Source: Paenibacillus eucommiae
GTDB lineage: Bacteria; Bacillota; Bacilli; Paenibacillales; NBRC-103111
Assembly (NCBI RefSeq): GCF_017874215.1
Contig: NZ_JAGGLB010000018.1
Location: 1 to 64,000, forward strand
DNA: 64,000 nucleotides
Direction: 5' to 3'
The stretch's first letter is position 1. Each line of letters starts with the position of its first letter. Under the pieces are notes generated by a model. It did not search any database and had not been told where the DNA came from. It worked only from the letters and a program-made list of their open reading frames with translations. The translations under genes were made by a program, and so were the position numbers. Positions 23,873 through 31,935 of this stretch are shown here, in pieces.

Positions 23873-25048
23873 TTGAGCTATGCACGACTTGGCATACTCG
23901 CCGTTTACATGAGCGGAGCTCGACTCGAGGAGCTGCCTTATTATAAAAAGCTTACTGCTGAAGGAAAAAAGCTTGGCCTTCAAATTGAGGTGTTCACCCC
24001 CACTGATGTGGATAATAAAGAAACGATCCGTACTTTGAGGTATGATTCAGAAACAGGAAAATGGGTGCGCAAACGCACCACTTTTCCTCCAGTTATTTAT
24101 GACAGATGCCGTTATCACGGTCCAGCTACCTTCCGGCTGCTGAAAGCCTTTCGCAATAAATTTTCCCGGCTGACATATTTGAGCAAGCCGCTCGCCAACA
24201 AATGGACGATGCATCAGGTGCTCTCCGAGAGTGCAGCCATTTCCAGCCATTTACCGGCTACTGTGCGCTACAGCGGCCCCCAGGAATTAATTCGTTTTCT
24301 GAAAAAGCATAAGCTAATCTACGTCAAGCCAAAAAACGGAACTGGCGGCAGAGGCATTTTACGCATAGAACAAACAGACGCTGACCGCTATCTGATCCAA
24401 GGACGCAACCAGCAGCGTACCATTATCTCCCCACTGCGCGCCTCCGAGAAACAGCTTTCAACCAAGCTCCACAGCCTTAACCTGAGTGCGGATTATGTAG
24501 TGCAGCAAGGTATTTCTCTAACTCTCAAGGATGGGCGCGTCCACGATTACCGGCTGCTTATCCAAAAGAACGGGAAAGGAAAATGGGAGGTAACCGGTTG
24601 TGCCGGAAGGATTGGACCTTACAAAAGCATAACCTCTAATCTGCACGGAGGGGGTAGTGCCATACCCATGGAAAAGCTGCTCTACTCGCGATTCCAGAGC
24701 AGGTCAAAGATCGAGCAAATAAAAAATGAAATCTACAGATTCGCTCACGAGCTGGCTCCGTTTCTGGAAACTAAATTCGGCAAGCTTTGTGAGCTCGGCA
24801 TTGACATTGCCGTTGACCCCAAAGGAAACGTCTGGCTGCTTGAAGTAAATCCCAAGCCATCTAGGGAAGTATTCCACCGGATCGGCGAAAAGGAGACCTA
24901 CCGCAAAGCGATCAAACGCCCGCTGGAATATGCGCTGTGGATGATGAAGCAGCGGAACCATTCCGATAAAGACAGCGAAAGCAAAGACCTGGAAAGCAAG
25001 GCTGCAGCGGAAAACAAAGATGGAGAAAACAGCGAGGCCGAGAAATAA
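23873..25048 (+). CDS. YheC/YheD family ATP-grasp protein 5 (short form, charged tail)
   Basis: 391 aa from TTG 23873, with GAGGGTGA upstream. Begins MSYARLGILAVYMSGARLEE. FPPVIYDRCRYHGPATFR, LIYVKPKNGTGGRGILRIE and LGIDIAVDPKGNVWLLEVNP mark the core. It ends with an unusual highly charged tail (DKDSESKDLESKAAAENKDG) of about 28 residues not seen in the other four. Last gene of the operon, followed by a T-rich terminator. Confidence 0.87.
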   Translation: MSYARLGILAVYMSGARLEELPYYKKLTAEGKKLGLQIEVFTPTDVDNKETIRTLRYDSETGKWVRKRTTFPPVIYDRCRYHGPATFRLLKAFRNKFSRLTYLSKPLANKWTMHQVLSESAAISSHLPATVRYSGPQELIRFLKKHKLIYVKPKNGTGGRGILRIEQTDADRYLIQGRNQQRTIISPLRASEKQLSTKLHSLNLSADYVVQQGISLTLKDGRVHDYRLLIQKNGKGKWEVTGCAGRIGPYKSITSNLHGGGSAIPMEKLLYSRFQSRSKIEQIKNEIYRFAHELAPFLETKFGKLCELGIDIAVDPKGNVWLLEVNPKPSREVFHRIGEKETYRKAIKRPLEYALWMMKQRNHSDKDSESKDLESKAAAENKDGENSEAEK

Positions 25049-25068
25049 GTGCCGCGTTCAATAAGGGA

Positions 25069-25098
25069 AAGGGAGGCCCTGAGACTTCCCTTTTTTTT
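25069..25098 (+). terminator. Terminator of the ATP-grasp operon
   Basis: AAGGGAGG pairs with CTTCCCTT (one G-U) and is followed by TTTTTTTT. It lies 20 bases after the stop of the fifth gene. Confidence 0.8.
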
Positions 25099-25104
25099 AT
25101 TAAC

Positions 25105-25487
25105 AAACGCCTTGCGGCGTCCTTTGATGAGCGTGTTCGTGACGCCAGTACGTGGGGAGGCAATGGCTCTGGGCTCCAGCCGCATTTAAAGATAGGTTCC
25201 CTGATTAGACTTAAGCGGTAGGAACCTATCTTTAAATGCGGACGCTATCGCTCCTCCACCCACAGCCATCCCCTCTTCTCAGCTACAATCGCACCAACAC
25301 CAAACTCAAACGGACTGCCAGCAAGCGTTTTTCTTTTGTTTAGAGGAGATTTCCTGGCGAGCTCAGTCGCTGGAGATGAAGAGCCCGCGGCAGCTGAGGA
25401 GGAACTATGCTTTTAATGATGTTTTTCATCGTTAAAAGCATCAGTCCCTCTCCACTCCCTTGCTTTAACGATGAAAAACATCGTTAA
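25105..25487. repeat. Dispersed structured intergenic element, copy 2
   Basis: Collinear with 16767-17176. Opens with ACGCC-TTGC-GGCGT. The large hairpin has inner arms 25180-25200 and 25221-25241, a perfect 21-base inverted repeat, and outer arms about 25154-25173 and 25259-25275. The conserved AGCTACAATCGCAC and CTCAAACGGACTGCC follow, then two TTTAACGATG-family hairpins (25411-25437, 25464-25487). Compared with copy 1 the inner arms differ at paired positions in a compensated way. No gene is seen between 25049 and 25764. Confidence 0.87.
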
Positions 25488-25507
25488 GTGGAGTACACAC
25501 TCATTTC

Positions 25508-25542
25508 GGCGGCGGGCGGGCGGCGGGCGGGCGGCGGGCGGC
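25508..25542 (+). repeat. GGCGGGC tandem repeat, G-quadruplex-like
   Basis: Three units of an 11-base repeat (GGCGGCGGGCG) give five GGG runs separated by one to four bases on the plus strand. It lies just right of the second structured element, and a trace of it (GGTGGGCGGGC) is seen at 61101-61112. Confidence 0.8.
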
Positions 25543-25764
25543 TAACAGAAGTTGCTTTCCCTGAGGGAAAGGGATAGTGGCGATAGAAACCTTAAACTTT
25601 CATAATACCGTTACAAAGCTTGGCTTAGACCCTACGCCAGGTCTTTTTTGTGCTTCTCTACACTTATGTGGGAGGAATTCGAGGCGGATGCTGGGCACGT
25701 CAAAAAGAGATGACAAAAGAATGTCATCCCTCCCAAGGAAATCATTATGCGCTACAACATAAGA

Positions 25765-25989
25765 TCAGGTGCCTGTCGCGACTTTATTTGCCCCTGCATC
25801 AATAACGTCCGGATCATTGGTGATCGTGGCGCTAAATAGAGAGTTCGAAACCGAAAAATCGCCAACAATACCACCGCCTGCGCCTGAATAGCTTTTATCA
25901 GCGCTCGTAGGGGAGACGACCAGCGTGTCTCCATTTACGAAATTCCCTTGGTTACTTACGACTTTAAACACCCCTACGAAAGAAGGCAT
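25765..25989 (-). CDS. Spore germination protein, GerPA/GerPF family
   Basis: 74 aa, the usual length for the family. MPSFVGVFKVVSNQGNFVNG, DTLVVSPTSADKSYSGAGGG and IVGDFSVSNSLFSATITND match the GerPA/GerPF pattern (MPSxVG, GD..NVSP, SGAGG). GerP proteins act in permeability of the spore coat to germinants and lie in the inner coat. I chose ATG at 25989 by family start; the SD is weak (AAGGA 13 bases away). An upstream in-frame TTG at 26037 would add 16 residues. It stands alone here, not in a gerPA-F operon. It is followed by the downstream repeat region. Confidence 0.85.
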   Translation of the reverse strand: MPSFVGVFKVVSNQGNFVNGDTLVVSPTSADKSYSGAGGGIVGDFSVSNSLFSATITNDPDVIDAGANKVATGT

Positions 25990-26100
25990 AATTGCATCAG
26001 CATCCTTATCATTCAGTCTGCTATAGTGTATGCCCAATTCCCGCCTAGGAGTCTGTACGAATAAAGAATGACAAAAGAATTAATGAATTTACTTTATTTT

Positions 26101-26216
26101 CCTTCATTTGCCTTCATTTGCCTTCATTTGCCTTCATTTGCCTTCATTTGCCTTCATTTCCCTTCATTTCCCTTCATTTCCCTTCATTCGCCTTCATTCG
26201 CCTTCATTTGCCTTCA
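26101..26216. repeat. 10-bp tandem repeat CCTTCATTTG, eleven units plus a partial
   Basis: Eleven uninterrupted decamers, CCTTCATTTG with TTTC and TTCG variants, end inside the last codon region of the DeoR gene (CCTTCACCCT). On the minus strand they form the immediate 3' flank of that gene as CAAATGAAGG units. Confidence 0.93.
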
Positions 26217-26978
26217 CCCTTGCAGCTGAATGACATCAACGGAACGCTCCCTGAGCTGTTCAACAGCCTCTTTGTCCGCTTTTTCATCCGTTATTACATG
26301 CTGGATTTGATCCCACCCGGAAACATAAGCAAACGACTGCTGTCCGAATTTGCTGAAATCAGCCAATACATATACTTCATCTGCAATGGCAATCATTTTT
26401 TGCTTAATCAATGCCTGCCATTCGTTCGACTCACTGACTCCCCGCTGCAAATGCAGTCCTTTACCGGAAATAAAAGCCTTTTCCACATGGTATTGATCGA
26501 GCGAGCGTTCTGCAAGGGGGCCTATAAAGGAAAGTGAGCGGGGTGTTAGCAGACCTCCGGTAGAGATCACTTGGATTTGTTCTTTTGAGCTAAGCTCCAA
26601 AGAAACTTTAATCGAATTCGTAACGACAGTCAGCTGAATATCCGGTAAAATCTGTGCCATATACCAGGCTGTTGAGCTGGCGTCCAGGATGATTCGGTCG
26701 TTAGGCTCAATATGCTTGATCGCTTCCCTGGCGATTCGGCGCTTTTGTTCCGCATTCGTCGTTTCCCGTTCACGAAACGGAACCTCAGGCTGGGATTCCT
26801 TCACGCTAATCGCACCTCCGTGGCTGCGCAGAAGCTTCCCTTCAACCTCCAGCTTATCGAGGTCTCTCCTGATCGTTTCCTCGGTTACCTCGCACAGCTC
26901 GCTCAGCTCCGTCACCCGGATGCTTCCACGATCGTTGACAAGCTGAACAATTTTTTGCAATCGCTCGGCTAGCAGCAT
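26214..26978 (-). CDS. DeoR/GlpR family transcriptional regulator
   Basis: 254 aa. The N-terminal DeoR helix-turn-helix is clear (RLQKIVQLVNDRGSIRVTEL, then CEVTEETIRRDLDKLEVEGK) and is followed by RSHGGAI. The C-terminal sugar-phosphate sensor domain includes RIILDASSTAWYMAQIL and VVTNSIKVSLELSS, then ISTGGLLTPRSLSFIGPLAE. Such repressors usually control a sugar-catabolic operon and respond to a phosphorylated sugar. No obvious target is adjacent; nagA-nagB with their own RpiR regulator lie 2.3 kb away. ATG at 26978 has GAGGGG upstream. Its stop codon abuts the decamer repeat array. Confidence 0.92.
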   Translation of the reverse strand: MLLAERLQKIVQLVNDRGSIRVTELSELCEVTEETIRRDLDKLEVEGKLLRSHGGAISVKESQPEVPFRERETTNAEQKRRIAREAIKHIEPNDRIILDASSTAWYMAQILPDIQLTVVTNSIKVSLELSSKEQIQVISTGGLLTPRSLSFIGPLAERSLDQYHVEKAFISGKGLHLQRGVSESNEWQALIKQKMIAIADEVYVLADFSKFGQQSFAYVSGWDQIQHVITDEKADKEAVEQLRERSVDVIQLQG

Positions 26979-27061
26979 GCTACCCCTCTTTTCTTCCTGA
27001 CTAGTGTCCTGCGATTTCTTTCATTTAAAGGCTATAGAACAGGCATATTGTCCTGATTCAC

Positions 27062-27070
27062 CATATGGTA
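27062..27070 (+). promoter_or_regulatory. Possible SigK -10 element of the CotD-like gene
   Basis: CATATGGTA matches the SigK -10 consensus CATANNNTA and lies 28 bases before the start codon. No clear -35 AC element at the expected distance is seen, so this is tentative. Confidence 0.4.
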
Positions 27071-27098
27071 GTGTATATCCCCAGAAGGAGTTGATCAT

Positions 27099-27359
27099 AT
27101 GTCCGAAAATCCATTTTGCCCACAATGTCCGACAGAGACCGTTGTAGATCCGCCGATTCAAGTTATCAGGGATCATTTTCATCCCCAAATCGTCCAGGTC
27201 ATTCATCCCATTGAAATCATCAACAGACATCATTGTGTCCCCATACCTCAGCATATTTACACTTGTACAGAAACAAATGAAACTTGTGGGATATCCAGCC
27301 GTAATCCGAAAGGCAAAATTTCAAAAAAAGCGCGGACTTCACAGGCCAGACGGAAATAA
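27099..27359 (+). CDS. Spore coat protein, CotD-like
   Basis: 86 aa. FCPQCPTETVVDPPIQVIRD, HFHPQIVQVIHPIEIINRHH and CVPIPQHIYTCTE show the His-, Pro- and Cys-rich pattern of CotD-type coat proteins, with the HPQ..V..IHPIE..NRHHCVPxPQH core. A basic tail (NPKGKISKKARTSQARRK) ends the protein. ATG has AAGGAG 8 bases upstream. CotD is an inner-coat protein made under SigK and GerE control in B. subtilis; gerE is also in this window. The overlapping minus-strand frame is a shadow. Confidence 0.78.
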   Translation: MSENPFCPQCPTETVVDPPIQVIRDHFHPQIVQVIHPIEIINRHHCVPIPQHIYTCTETNETCGISSRNPKGKISKKARTSQARRK

Positions 27360-27387
27360 GCTGCAAACCCTTTGACCGCCGCTTCTT

Positions 27388-27420
27388 GCTCCGGCAAAAA
27401 CGCTAGCTCTTTGCCGGAGC
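27388..27420. other. Perfect 11-bp-stem hairpin after the CotD-like gene
   Basis: GCTCCGGCAAA (27388-27398) pairs perfectly with TTTGCCGGAGC (27410-27420) with an 11-base loop. There is no T-run on either strand. It may end or stabilise the CotD-like transcript. Apart from it, 27360-27576 shows nothing I can identify. Confidence 0.5.
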
Positions 27421-27576
27421 CGGGCCTTGTATGAAATTCACGCTTTTACTTCCAGGCTTTTGTGATATATCCGCAAAAAAAGAGCATTCTGTATTTGTAT
27501 GTATATCAGAAAAGCTGCGTAAGCCAAAGAAAGGCAAGTTGGCGGCTTTGGCATTATGGTTTTGGTTAAGTTTAAG

Positions 27577-28263
27577 CTAAGCGTCTAGTTCAGCAGGTAA
27601 ATGATTCAACAGCTCTGCAAAGCTTTTTATACAAATATCCGAGCCCTCCAGCTCTCCTTCGCTGCGGAAGCCTGCATAATCACAACCAACGACAGTCAAT
27701 CCGTTCTTTATTCCGGCTTCTACATCGGACGAGCGGTCTCCAACCATCCAAGCCGATTTAATTCCGTAAGTATCCAGCAGCAGCTTCACCAAGTCGACCT
27801 TTGATTTGGTTTGAAATTCTCCTGCACTATACAGTCCCTCGAATAACCCCTCGAGACCGCCGATGGCAATCACATTCCGAACATAACCCTCCAGGCCATT
27901 GCTGGCCACGAAAAGCCTGATTCCTTGGGCATGAAGCTCTTTAAGCGTTGCTGCCACCCCTTCGTAGAAATCAACGTTCCCTTCCTCCAAGCCTTGTACT
28001 TGCAGCTCAAGCAGCAATATATTCATACGTTCACGGGCTTCCATAGAAGCATCAGGCAAAACCCGTTCCCAAATGTGCTCAAGCAGCATTCCGAGAGCAC
28101 CCAAAATGCGCGAATCCGGCGGTCTCTCCCCCGCATAAAGTCCTTCCTGCTTTAATTGATCGAATGCCGCATGAAAAGCGGGCAGCAGTAAAGTCTCCGA
28201 ACGGAATAAAGTACCGTCCAGATCAAACAGCATAGCTTCTGGCTTCTCTCTAGTTATGTCCAT
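27577..28263 (-). CDS. HAD-superfamily hydrolase, phosphoglycolate phosphatase-like
   Basis: 228 aa. HAD motif I is MLFDLDGTLFRSE (nucleophile Asp near residue 14), motif II is LFVASNGLEGYVRN, motif III lies near FQTKSKVDLVKLLL, and motif IV is MVGDRSSDVEAGIKNG. A helical cap between motifs I and II makes it a C1-cap phosphatase such as Gph/PgmB-like enzymes. The substrate is unknown. ATG 28263 has GAGGAG 8 bases upstream. It is divergent from rpiR-nagB-nagA, sharing a 184-base intergenic region. Confidence 0.87.
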   Translation of the reverse strand: MDITREKPEAMLFDLDGTLFRSETLLLPAFHAAFDQLKQEGLYAGERPPDSRILGALGMLLEHIWERVLPDASMEARERMNILLLELQVQGLEEGNVDFYEGVAATLKELHAQGIRLFVASNGLEGYVRNVIAIGGLEGLFEGLYSAGEFQTKSKVDLVKLLLDTYGIKSAWMVGDRSSDVEAGIKNGLTVVGCDYAGFRSEGELEGSDICIKSFAELLNHLPAELDA

Positions 28264-28349
28264 TCTCCAGGCTCCTCACGTTTGTATTCTCAACCTCAGA
28301 CAAGCATCGCAAAGTTAGCTGAAGATGTCAATGCAGGCCAATCCCGCTC

Positions 28350-28378
28350 TTGCCGTTCCACAGTAAATGAGCTAAACT
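28350..28378 (+). promoter_or_regulatory. Predicted SigA-type promoter for rpiR-nagB-nagA
   Basis: TTGCCG (28350-28355), a 17-base spacer and TAAACT (28373-28378). Downstream, AATATTT and AAATATT half-sites about 14 bases apart lie near 28400-28430 and could be an operator. Confidence 0.45.
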
Positions 28379-28447
28379 AATAATGAAAATCTTTTTCTTA
28401 ATATTTAACATAATGCCGATAAATATTTTCTTGAATCGAGGGGATTT

Positions 28448-29302
28448 ATGTCAGGTATTTTACGAGCAATTGAGCAAAATATAGCAGACTTGAATCGCCA
28501 GGAGCAAGTGCTGGCCGCTTTCATTGTTGAGCATGCCCAGCAGGTTGTTGGTTATGGCATCAAGGAATTGGCAGACCTTTCACAAACGAGCCCCGCCACG
28601 ATATCACGCTTTTGCAAAACTTTTCACTTTCAAGGCTATACTGATTTTAAAATGAAGCTGGCAGCCGAGCTGGCTGTCCAGCCAAGCGAACAGTCGTATC
28701 AGGATATCGTAGCAGGCAACCCGCTCGATAAAATTATTGCTGCAATAGAAGTCAATCATCTCCGTTCTATCTCGGACACTACACGTTTGATTGACCGCAA
28801 ACAGTTGAGCCTTGCTCTTCTGGCCTTGCGTCAAGCAAGGCATATTGATCTTTATGGCATCGCAACCTCTGGCATTGTGGCTCAAGATTTTTATCAGAAG
28901 CTGATTCGTATCGGCAAGCGCTCAACCGCCTTCTCCGACCCGCATATGCAGCTTACATCAGCTTCCAATCTGGGCCCGGGAGATGTAGCCTTTGCAATCT
29001 CTTACTCCGGAGAAACGAATGAAACGATCCATGCGCTGCAATGTGCCAAAGAACAAGGAGCCACAACAATCAGCCTGACCAAATACGGCTCCAATCAGCT
29101 GTCTGATTTATCCGATATAACACTCTTCACTTCCACACTGGAGGAGGGGATGCGCCGCGGCGATATGGCCTCGCGGATCGCACAGCTTCATGTTATTGAT
29201 ATTATTTTCGCAAGTCTTGTCAGCGAGGATTTCCACAAGCTCGTCCCCAAATTAGAGAAATCGTATCAAATGGTTCAAAAATACCGCAGTAAGAGAAAGT
29301 GA
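28448..29302 (+). CDS. MurR/RpiR family transcriptional regulator
   Basis: 284 aa. Residues 1-77 form the RpiR helix-turn-helix (LADLSQTSPATISRFCKTFH, then FQGYTDFKMKLAAEL). Residues about 115-255 are a SIS sugar-phosphate isomerase-like sensor (RQARHIDLYGIATSGIVAQD and DVAFAISYSGETNETIHALQ). It probably senses GlcNAc-6-P or glucosamine-6-P and controls the downstream nagB-nagA genes, with which it overlaps or nearly so. ATG has GAGGGG upstream. Confidence 0.92.
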   Translation: MSGILRAIEQNIADLNRQEQVLAAFIVEHAQQVVGYGIKELADLSQTSPATISRFCKTFHFQGYTDFKMKLAAELAVQPSEQSYQDIVAGNPLDKIIAAIEVNHLRSISDTTRLIDRKQLSLALLALRQARHIDLYGIATSGIVAQDFYQKLIRIGKRSTAFSDPHMQLTSASNLGPGDVAFAISYSGETNETIHALQCAKEQGATTISLTKYGSNQLSDLSDITLFTSTLEEGMRRGDMASRIAQLHVIDIIFASLVSEDFHKLVPKLEKSYQMVQKYRSKRK

Positions 29303-29313
29303 GCGATCCGTCT

Positions 29314-30042
29314 ATGAACATCCATACTTTTGAAAATGAACAGGAATTAAATGAAGCCGGGGCCGGAATTATTACCGGACTTGTGCAAATGCAGCCAGGA
29401 GCCGTATTGGGATTGGCAACCGGGGGAACGCCTGTAGGCATATATGAAGAGCTTGTGAAAGCTTATAAAAAAGGGCGTGTCAGCTTTAAAAAATCCACTA
29501 CCTTCAACCTCGACGAATATGTCGGACTGCCGGAGGATCATGTGGAAAGCTATCATGCTTATATGAAGCAGCATCTTTTTGACCATATTGATATTCCTGC
29601 CGGGCAAATTCATATTCCCGATGGTAACGCGCCAGATTTGATTGAAGAGTGCAAACGGTATAATAAGGAACTGGAAAAAGCCAAGCAAATCGACCTGCAA
29701 ATACTCGGACTTGGACACAATGGACATATCGGCTTTAATGAACCCGACCACAGCCTGGTGAGCGGGACGCATCTGGTGGAGTTGAAGCAGGAAACCCGCG
29801 AGGCAAATGCCCGTTTCTTCGCATCGATCGACGAGGTTCCCACCCATGCATTAACTATGGGCGTAGGTACTATTCTCAAAGCCAAGAGCATTCTGCTCGT
29901 TGTCCGCGGTGAGGACAAAGCAGAAATCGTACACCGCGCACTCACTGGACCGATACAAACCGAAATTCCGGCAACCTTGCTGCAGACGCACCCTCATCTC
30001 GTCGTGCTTCTTGATGCCGCTGCCGGGAGGTATTTTAAATGA
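29314..30042 (+). CDS. nagB: Glucosamine-6-phosphate deaminase
   Basis: 242 aa from ATG 29314 (a GTG at 29299 overlapping the rpiR stop is an alternative, adding five residues). Converts glucosamine-6-phosphate to fructose-6-phosphate and ammonia. LATGGTPVGIYEELVKAYKK, FNLDEYVGLPEDHVESYHAY (catalytic Asp) and LGLGHNGHIGFNEP are family signatures, with the His-Glu pair at GHIGFNEP. Its stop overlaps nagA by four bases. Works with NagA to feed amino sugars from peptidoglycan or chitin turnover into glycolysis. Confidence 0.96.
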   Translation: MNIHTFENEQELNEAGAGIITGLVQMQPGAVLGLATGGTPVGIYEELVKAYKKGRVSFKKSTTFNLDEYVGLPEDHVESYHAYMKQHLFDHIDIPAGQIHIPDGNAPDLIEECKRYNKELEKAKQIDLQILGLGHNGHIGFNEPDHSLVSGTHLVELKQETREANARFFASIDEVPTHALTMGVGTILKAKSILLVVRGEDKAEIVHRALTGPIQTEIPATLLQTHPHLVVLLDAAAGRYFK

Positions 30043-31205
30043 ATAACGATTTATTAATTGTCAATGCCAAAGTAGTCACTGCTGAAGCCGTATTGGAACA
30101 AGCAAATGTACGTATCAAGGATGGCCTTATCGTAAGCGTAGAGGAACAGAACGCTGTTCCTGATGCTGATGTTACGATTATCGATGCCGCGGGCGGGTGG
30201 CTGCTGCCTGGCTTTATTGATGTTCACGTGCATGGCGGTTATGGCGCAGACTTTATGGAATCGGATCCGGAAACACTACTTACCATTACCCGCTACCATG
30301 CTGCACATGGCACAACCGCAATGCTGGCCACAACGGTAACAGCTCCTCAGGACGCGTTGGACAACGTGCTTGCTGAGGTAAGCCGCTTTATGCAAGCTCC
30401 AATGCCTTACGCGCAGCTACTGGGCGTACATCTGGAAGGGCCATTCATATCTCCAAAGTGGCCGGGTGCGCAAAACCCGGATTTCATCCAGCTGCCTCAG
30501 CTTAGCTGGCTGGAAGATTGGCACGCACGTTATCCGGGGATTGTGCGTCAATTAACACTGGCCCCTGAACGTGAGGGGGCTCTGGAGCTCATCACCTGGC
30601 TGCATGAGCGCGGTATTGTGGCTGCATGCGGTCACACCGACTCCAGCTATGAAGAAATGATTGCAGCGGCTGACGCAGGGCTAAGGCAGGCGGTGCATAC
30701 CTTCAATGCGATGACGGGGCTTCACCATCGCAAGCCAGGCACTGTCGGTGCCGTACTCACCGACCCGCGCATCGCCGCCGAAGTCATCGCCGACGGACAT
30801 CACGTGCATCCGGCAGCCATCCGGCTGATCACGCAAGTAAAGCAGCAGCAGAACCTGCTGCTGATTACAGACGCCATGTCTGCCGCGGGACTAGGCGACG
30901 GCGAATATTCGCTTGGCGGGCTGGGCGTCATCGTTCAGGACGGCGTTGCCCGCCTGAAGGAAGGCGACAGCCTCGCCGGAAGCACGCTGACCATGATTGA
31001 CGCGCTCCGCTACATGGTGCGTGAGGTTGGCGTCAGCGTTGCCGAAGCCAGCCGTTACGCCAGTGGCAATCCGGCGAAAGCACTAGGCCTTGAACAGCGG
31101 ACAGGCTCCATAGCTGCTGGCAAGCAAGCCGACCTGCTGCTGCTCAGCCCAGAGCTGGACATTCAGCGCACGTGGATCCACGGCCGCGAAATCCATGCAC
31201 ATTAG
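30039..31205 (+). CDS. nagA: N-acetylglucosamine-6-phosphate deacetylase
   Basis: 388 aa amidohydrolase. LLPGFIDVHVHGGYGADFME carries the HxH metal site; LLGVHLEGPFISP has the catalytic-site Glu; ACGHTDSSYEEM and AVHTFNAMTGLHHRKPG supply further metal and substrate ligands; ITDAMSAAGLGDGEYSLGG holds the catalytic Asp. Deacetylates GlcNAc-6-P to glucosamine-6-P, the NagB substrate. ATG at 30039 overlaps the nagB stop, with GGGAGG upstream. Its last 450 bases are notably GC-rich. Followed by a strong terminator. Confidence 0.97.
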   Translation: MNNDLLIVNAKVVTAEAVLEQANVRIKDGLIVSVEEQNAVPDADVTIIDAAGGWLLPGFIDVHVHGGYGADFMESDPETLLTITRYHAAHGTTAMLATTVTAPQDALDNVLAEVSRFMQAPMPYAQLLGVHLEGPFISPKWPGAQNPDFIQLPQLSWLEDWHARYPGIVRQLTLAPEREGALELITWLHERGIVAACGHTDSSYEEMIAAADAGLRQAVHTFNAMTGLHHRKPGTVGAVLTDPRIAAEVIADGHHVHPAAIRLITQVKQQQNLLLITDAMSAAGLGDGEYSLGGLGVIVQDGVARLKEGDSLAGSTLTMIDALRYMVREVGVSVAEASRYASGNPAKALGLEQRTGSIAAGKQADLLLLSPELDIQRTWIHGREIHAH

Positions 31206-31242
31206 TGTTCTGATGCGGTAGATGATCTCAAATAATAGCAAT

Positions 31243-31268
31243 AAGACGCCATCTCGGCGTCTTTTTTT
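31243..31268 (+). terminator. Terminator of the nag operon
   Basis: AGACGCC-ATCTC-GGCGTCT followed by TTTTTT, 40 bases after the nagA stop. Confidence 0.92.
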
Positions 31269-31315
31269 CGACATTTTTATAAATTTTTCAGGGTGCCTGG
31301 AAAGTATAAACCATT

Positions 31316-31495
31316 GCGGACCTCAGATCCGCTATTTTAGAAATTCAAAGGTTTTTGCGGTGCTTACGGACATCAAAGCCTTTATTGAGGCTTAAAACGT
31401 GCTAAAATCATGAATTTAAGGCAAATAGCGGAACGTATGTCCGCAAGCTCCCGAGAAAAAGAGATAAATGGTAAAATAGCGGATCTCATGTCCGT
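31316..31495. repeat. Cluster of GCGGA...TCCGC short palindromes
   Basis: GCGGACCTCAGATCCGC (31316-31332), GCGGAACGTATGTCCGC (31428-31444) and GCGGATCTCATGTCCGTAA (31479-31497) are copies of one motif, in both orientations, each flanked by ATAG or CTAT and A/T-runs. A half copy (TTACGGACATC) is at 31364. Another is at 39457-39475. No gene is seen in 31270-31640. Confidence 0.75.
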
Positions 31496-31554
31496 AACTT
31501 TTAGAACCTTTCTACTTTTACTTCTTTTCAGCACTTTTTTTGATACAAATGCAA

Positions 31555-31604
31555 GAAAAAATCCTCAAAGCGATCTGCTCAGGGCAACCGCATTAAGGAT
31601 TTTT
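31555..31604 (-). terminator. Terminator of the 73-aa HTH gene
   Basis: AAAAATCCT pairs with AGGATTTTT, and GCG with CGC further in. The minus-strand side ends in TTTTTT. It could act for either strand. Confidence 0.75.
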
Positions 31605-31651
31605 GATCTCGACCAACATCAAGACGTATAAGCTCATTCAGACAAATAAAC

Positions 31652-31873
31652 TTATTTCAACAAATCGTCAATTTCTTTCTTTAACAAAAGATATCTGAAA
31701 GAGCTTCTCATGATCGGTACCTTGGTCAATTTATGTTTGTCCACATAAGCTTTCATCGCATCCTTGGACAAGCCTAATAATTTACCCGCTTCAGTAATCG
31801 TCAGAACCTCTTCATTGCTGGTGGAGTTAAATGTCTTTTTTACCTTTTGATTCCAATCTTCAAACACTTGCAT
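31652..31873 (-). CDS. Small helix-turn-helix (excisionase/MerR-like) protein
   Basis: 73 aa. VLTITEAGKLLGLSKDAMKA, then YVDKHKLTKVPIMRSSFRYL and LKKEIDDLLK form the winged helix-turn-helix of excisionase-like (HTH_17) proteins: an AGKLLGLS recognition helix, then an Arg-containing wing and a final helix. No phage or integrase gene is adjacent, so a chromosomal role is more likely. ATG has AAGGAT upstream. Its own terminator follows. Regulatory target unknown. Confidence 0.8.
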   Translation of the reverse strand: MQVFEDWNQKVKKTFNSTSNEEVLTITEAGKLLGLSKDAMKAYVDKHKLTKVPIMRSSFRYLLLKKEIDDLLK

Positions 31874-31935
31874 TTTTTCTCATCCTTTCTACTGTTCTCA
31901 TCTTACCACGGAAGAGAGAATACAACAATTACCCC

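Noticed and set aside
25577..25762. 61-codon plus-strand frame beside the GerP-like gene
   Set aside because: No SD, no recognisable composition, within the element tail region.
26118..26537. Plus-strand open frame starting PSFAFICLHL-type repeats
   Set aside because: It is the decamer repeat read as protein plus the antisense of the DeoR gene; no SD, and the true gene is on the minus strand.
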